Shown here in pieces: positions 8,236 through 10,267 of a stretch of 10,267 nucleotides of DNA. The first letter of the stretch is position 1. Each line of letters begins with the position of its first letter. The notes under the pieces are model-generated. The model ran no database searches. It had not been told where the DNA came from and worked only from the letters and a program-made list of their open reading frames with translations. The stretch is from contig JAEYZO010000046.1 in assembly GCA_023428035.1 (NCBI GenBank), positions 1-10,267 of the forward strand. Reading direction: 5' to 3'. This DNA comes from Pseudomonadota bacterium (lineage in GTDB: Bacteria; Myxococcota_A; Polyangia; Polyangiales; Ga0077539). The translations under genes and the position numbers were made by a program.

Positions 8236-8799
8236 TCACGCGGGGCGGGGGCCGTGGAGGCCCGCCACCAGGTCGGGCGCGCACCCGCCGCCGTGGAGCT
8301 CACAGCGGGGGCACGCGGAGATCAGCCGCTCGGGGTCGCAGACCTCGCAGCCTTCGAGGTAGGCCACGCTGGCCTCGAGCTCGTGCCGCAGCTCGTTGAG
8401 CCGCTGGATCTGTCGCCGGGTCTCTTCGAGCTTCTGGGCGTAGAGCTCGCGGATGCGGTTCATGGCCCCCGAGGCCGAGCCGGCCTTCTCCCACTGCTGG
8501 AGCACCTCGCGGATCTCGGGGAGCGAGAAGCCCATCTCTTGAAGTCGGGAGATCCAGCGGACGCGGAGCACGGCGTCGGGGGCGTAGAGGCGAAAGCCGC
8601 CGCGGGAGCGCTCGGCGGGGTGCAAGAGACCGAGCTCTTCGTAGAGGTGCAGCGCCCGCACGGTCTTCTCGGTGCGCTGCGCGAGGTCGCCCACGCGCAG
8701 GAGATCCCCCGCGGGAGACTCTCCCTCTCGGGGAGGCAGGGCCGAGGGGACCTCGGTCTCAGCGATCGGCAGTCGGAGCGCCATCGGAAGCTCGATCAC
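8236..8799 (-). CDS. MerR-family regulator with C-terminal cysteine cluster, head of the isc operon
   Basis: With the GTG at 8799 as start, the protein has 187 residues. After a Pro/Glu-rich tail, residues about 33-72 hold the MerR winged-helix motif: LRVGDLAQRTEKTVRALHLYEELGLL, then GGFRLY. Next come ISRLQEMGFSLPEIREVL and a long dimerisation helix to about 148. The C-terminus has five cysteines (151, 154, 163, 166, 173; C-x2-C-x8-C-x2-C-x6-C) plus a His at 169, placed just after the dimer helix as in SoxR but with different spacing from SoxR's C-x2-C-x-C-x5-C. It may bind an Fe-S cluster or zinc. It takes the position IscR holds in many proteobacterial isc operons, 17 bases before iscS, with two dyad sites upstream. 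I infer that it regulates this operon. Alternative starts are GTG 8811 and ATG 8784. Confidence 0.9.
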   Translation of the reverse strand: MIELPMALRLPIAETEVPSALPPREGESPAGDLLRVGDLAQRTEKTVRALHLYEELGLLHPAERSRGGFRLYAPDAVLRVRWISRLQEMGFSLPEIREVLQQWEKAGSASGAMNRIRELYAQKLEETRRQIQRLNELRHELEASVAYLEGCEVCDPERLISACPRCELHGGGCAPDLVAGLHGPRPA

Positions 8800-8804
8800 T
8801 CTGA

Positions 8805-8810
8805 CCCTCA
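8805..8810 (-). promoter_or_regulatory. Ribosome binding site for the MerR-like gene
   Basis: TGAGGG on the minus strand lies five bases before the GTG at 8799 and is the best ribosome site among the three possible starts (8811, 8799, 8784). It overlaps the proximal dyad by five bases, so in this reading the dyad occupies the leader directly in front of the gene. Confidence 0.5.
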
Positions 8811-8823
8811 CGTATGGGTGAGG
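8806..8823. promoter_or_regulatory. Proximal MerR-type operator candidate (dyad A)
   Basis: The plus strand reads CCTCACGTATGGGTGAGG: perfect six-base arms CCTCAC and GTGAGG around a six-base centre. The 18-base size and the outer CCTCA...TGAGG match the SoxR box (CCTCAAG-TTAA-CTTGAGG). It is a direct copy of the site at 8837-8854 (14 of 18 bases, 18 of 22 with flanks). Binding by the adjacent regulator is inferred. Confidence 0.65.
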
Positions 8824-8836
8824 TTTGCAGAGTCAC

Positions 8837-8854
8837 CCTTACGTAAAGGTAAGG
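8837..8854. promoter_or_regulatory. Distal MerR-type operator candidate (dyad B)
   Basis: The plus strand reads CCTTACGTAAAGGTAAGG: perfect six-base arms CCTTAC and GTAAGG around a six-base centre. It starts 31 bases from dyad A, about three helical turns, placing both sites on the same face of the DNA. Relative to dyad A the fourth base of one arm and the matching base of the other arm both change (C to T, G to A), keeping the symmetry. It overlaps the proposed promoter of the operon. Confidence 0.65.
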
Positions 8855-8868
8855 TTCCCCGACGTCAA
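8840..8868 (-). promoter_or_regulatory. Possible promoter of the isc operon
   Basis: On the minus strand TTGACG (8868-8863) is a good -35 box. A 17-base spacer leads to TACGTA (8845-8840), a poor -10 box. A 19-base spacer, the MerR-activated type, would give CGTAAG instead. Dyad B covers the end of the spacer and the -10 area in either case. The -35 is credible; the -10 and the mode of control are uncertain. Confidence 0.35.
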
Positions 8869-8906
8869 GCCATCTCTGGCACGGGACGTGGCCGCGGCGC
8901 GCGTTC

Positions 8907-10267
8907 ATGGCGGGTCCGCTCCCATTGGTGACGGCTTCGTGGCTGTTGGGGCTGCTGCTGGCCTCACCGCGAGACCTCGGAGTCTTCGAGCTCACGGTGG
9001 GGGTGTCGCTGGCGCTGGGGGTACTGCTCCGGCGTTGGAGCGGGGGCGCGTCGGCCATGGCGTTACTCGTGGCGGCCTGCGCCGCGGGGGCGATCCGCGG
9101 GGCTACAGCGCCGACGCTGCGCTGGGGAGAGGCCGGCACCCCCACGGTGGAGGCCGGTCCGCTGCGGGGAGGGGTCACCCGCGGCTGCGCCCGCGCGGGC
9201 GACTGGGACCACTGTGAGGTCGAGACCCGCGAGCGAGGCGCGGTGCTGCTACGGGTGGAGCCGGGCCGCTGCCGCGCCGTGCCGGGAGACGTCATCGAGG
9301 CCGTGGCGACCTTTCGCCCAGTCGCGCCGCTCCACAACCCCCCGCGGGCCGACCCCGCCGACGCGTTGTTACGCCGCGGCGTCTACTGGAAGGCCGAGTC
9401 GGCGACCTGCGTCGTGCTCGGGCGTCGCGCGGCCTTGACGTCTTCCGTCCGCGCGCTGGCCCTGCGCGTTCGTCGCGCCGCGGAGTCGGGGCTCACCCGC
9501 GCGATGGGCCCCGCCGACGCGCCGCGCGCCATGGCCCTCCTGGTGGGAGACACCCGCGGGCTCGACGAGGGCAGCGCCGAGGCCTTCCGTCAGAGCGGGC
9601 TCGCGCACCTGCTCGCGGTGAGCGGCGCGCACGTCTCGATGCTCCTCGCCGCGGCGGGGTGGGCGCTGCGAGGTCTCTTCTCGCGGGTGCGCCCCGTCGC
9701 GCTGCGCGGGTGGGCGCCGCGGCTCGCGCTGTGGGTGCCGCTGCCCTTCGCGGTGGTCTTCGTCGCGATGACCGGGGAGTCTCCCGCGTCGATCCGCGCG
9801 CTACTCACGGGGCTGCTCACGGCGCTCGCGGCGCTCGTCGGTCGTCGCGCACACCCCGAGGCCACGCTCGCGGCGGTGGCGCTCGCGATGAGCGCCTGGT
9901 GCCCGGCCTACGCCCACGACGTGGGCTGGCTCCTCTCGGTGGTCGCGTCGTGGGCGCTGGTGTCCGCGACGCGAGAGCCGATCGAGCCCGCGTCGCTGCT
10001 ACGGGGCGTGATCGACGAGCTCACGGCGGCGCTCTCGGCCTCGCTGCGCGTCGCCGTCGCGGTGGCGCCCCTCGCGGCGTGGAGCTTCGGTCAGACGCCC
10101 GTGGCCGCCGTGCTGGTGAACGTCGTCGCCGCGCCCCTCGGCGAAGCCGTCGCGCTGCCCATGGTGCTGGTCACGGCCCTCGCGTCGGTGACGGCTCCGC
10201 CCCTCGCGGCGGGGCTCGGTCGCGCGACGGGCTTCGCGCTCGACGTGCTGTGGTCGCTGCCGCGGGC
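8907..10267 (+). CDS. comEC: ComEC/Rec2-type DNA uptake channel (C-terminus cut off by window edge)
   Basis: An open frame of 453 codons runs off the right edge. ComEC is the inner-membrane channel that moves single-stranded DNA into the cytoplasm during natural transformation. Residues 1-65 contain about three hydrophobic helices. Residues 75-170 form a soluble region like the OB-fold/DUF4131 part, including VPGDVIEAVATFRPV and NPPRADPADALLRRGVYW. The family core is clear at 209-243: MALLVGDTRGLDEGSAEAF, then GLAHLLAVSGAHV. It is followed by many hydrophobic segments, MTGESPASIRALLTG (288-302) and VLVNVVAAPLGEAVALP (402-418). Whether a metallo-beta-lactamase domain follows cannot be seen. 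ATG 8907 is the first usable start in frame; it has no clear ribosome site. The gene is divergent from the isc operon and shares its 107-base upstream region. Confidence 0.93.
   Translation, partial: MAGPLPLVTASWLLGLLLASPRDLGVFELTVGVSLALGVLLRRWSGGASAMALLVAACAAGAIRGATAPTLRWGEAGTPTVEAGPLRGGVTRGCARAGDWDHCEVETRERGAVLLRVEPGRCRAVPGDVIEAVATFRPVAPLHNPPRADPADALLRRGVYWKAESATCVVLGRRAALTSSVRALALRVRRAAESGLTRAMGPADAPRAMALLVGDTRGLDEGSAEAFRQSGLAHLLAVSGAHVSMLLAAAGWALRGLFSRVRPVALRGWAPRLALWVPLPFAVVFVAMTGESPASIRALLTGLLTALAALVGRRAHPEATLAAVALAMSAWCPAYAHDVGWLLSVVASWALVSATREPIEPASLLRGVIDELTAALSASLRVAVAVAPLAAWSFGQTPVAAVLVNVVAAPLGEAVALPMVLVTALASVTAPPLAAGLGRATGFALDVLWSLPR

Noticed and set aside
8219..8284. Upstream extension of iscS to a start at 8284
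   Set aside because: The added 22 residues are Pro/Arg/Gly-rich, absent from the family, and overlap the end of the regulator gene. The ATG at 8218 has a good ribosome site.
7154..8362. Open frame of about 400 codons on the plus strand opposite iscS and the regulator
   Set aside because: It is a shadow of two well-supported minus-strand genes, with composition typical of antisense reading in high-GC DNA.
8236..8799. Assigning the MerR-like gene as soxR
   Set aside because: The cysteine spacing does not match SoxR's C-x2-C-x-C-x5-C and there is an extra cysteine. The gene's place in the isc operon also points to a different role, so no symbol is given.

Overview
The window is very GC-rich (estimated by eye at about 70%, not computed) and densely coded, with GTG and TTG starts. 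It encodes a bacterial ISC iron-sulfur cluster operon and, at its left end, two cysteine-rich lipoproteins with Asp/Gly/Pro-rich linkers. Such lipoproteins beside proteobacterial-type ISC genes suggest a myxobacterium or a close relative (former Deltaproteobacteria). This assignment is inferred from gene style, not from a marker gene.

Layout: ten genes lie on the minus strand and one on the plus strand. At 1-1367 is a lipoprotein gene cut by the window edge; at 1506-2651 is a second, unrelated cysteine-rich lipoprotein containing a tandem duplication. From 8799 down to 2758 runs one compact operon in the order merR-like regulator, iscS, iscU, iscA, hscB, hscA, fdx, rnhA. The genes are separated by gaps of 4 to 72 bases or by 4-base stop/start overlaps. 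On the plus strand, a ComEC/Rec2-type DNA-uptake channel gene starts at 8907 and runs off the right edge.

How the genes work together: IscS takes sulfur from cysteine and IscU is the scaffold for the new cluster. Fdx supplies electrons, HscB/HscA release the cluster from IscU by recognising its LPPVK motif, and IscA carries or inserts it. RNase HI at the operon's end is a passenger with no obvious link to the pathway. The Rrf2-type regulator IscR, usual at the head of such operons, is absent from the window. Its place is taken by a MerR-family protein with five cysteines at its C-terminus, where SoxR holds its [2Fe-2S] cluster.

The most interesting signal is in the 107-base gap between this regulator and comEC. 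Two imperfect direct copies of an 18-base dyad, CCTYAC-N6-GTRAGG, start exactly 31 bases apart. Two of their four differences are paired and keep the arms complementary. They look like operators for the adjacent regulator and resemble the SoxR box in length and outer arms. Together they suggest an iron-sulfur-responsive, MerR-type autoregulatory circuit controlling an isc operon. A strong 9-bp perfect hairpin between iscS and iscU is a second candidate control element.

No tRNA, rRNA, CRISPR, insertion sequence or gene-free stretch over 300 bases was seen.
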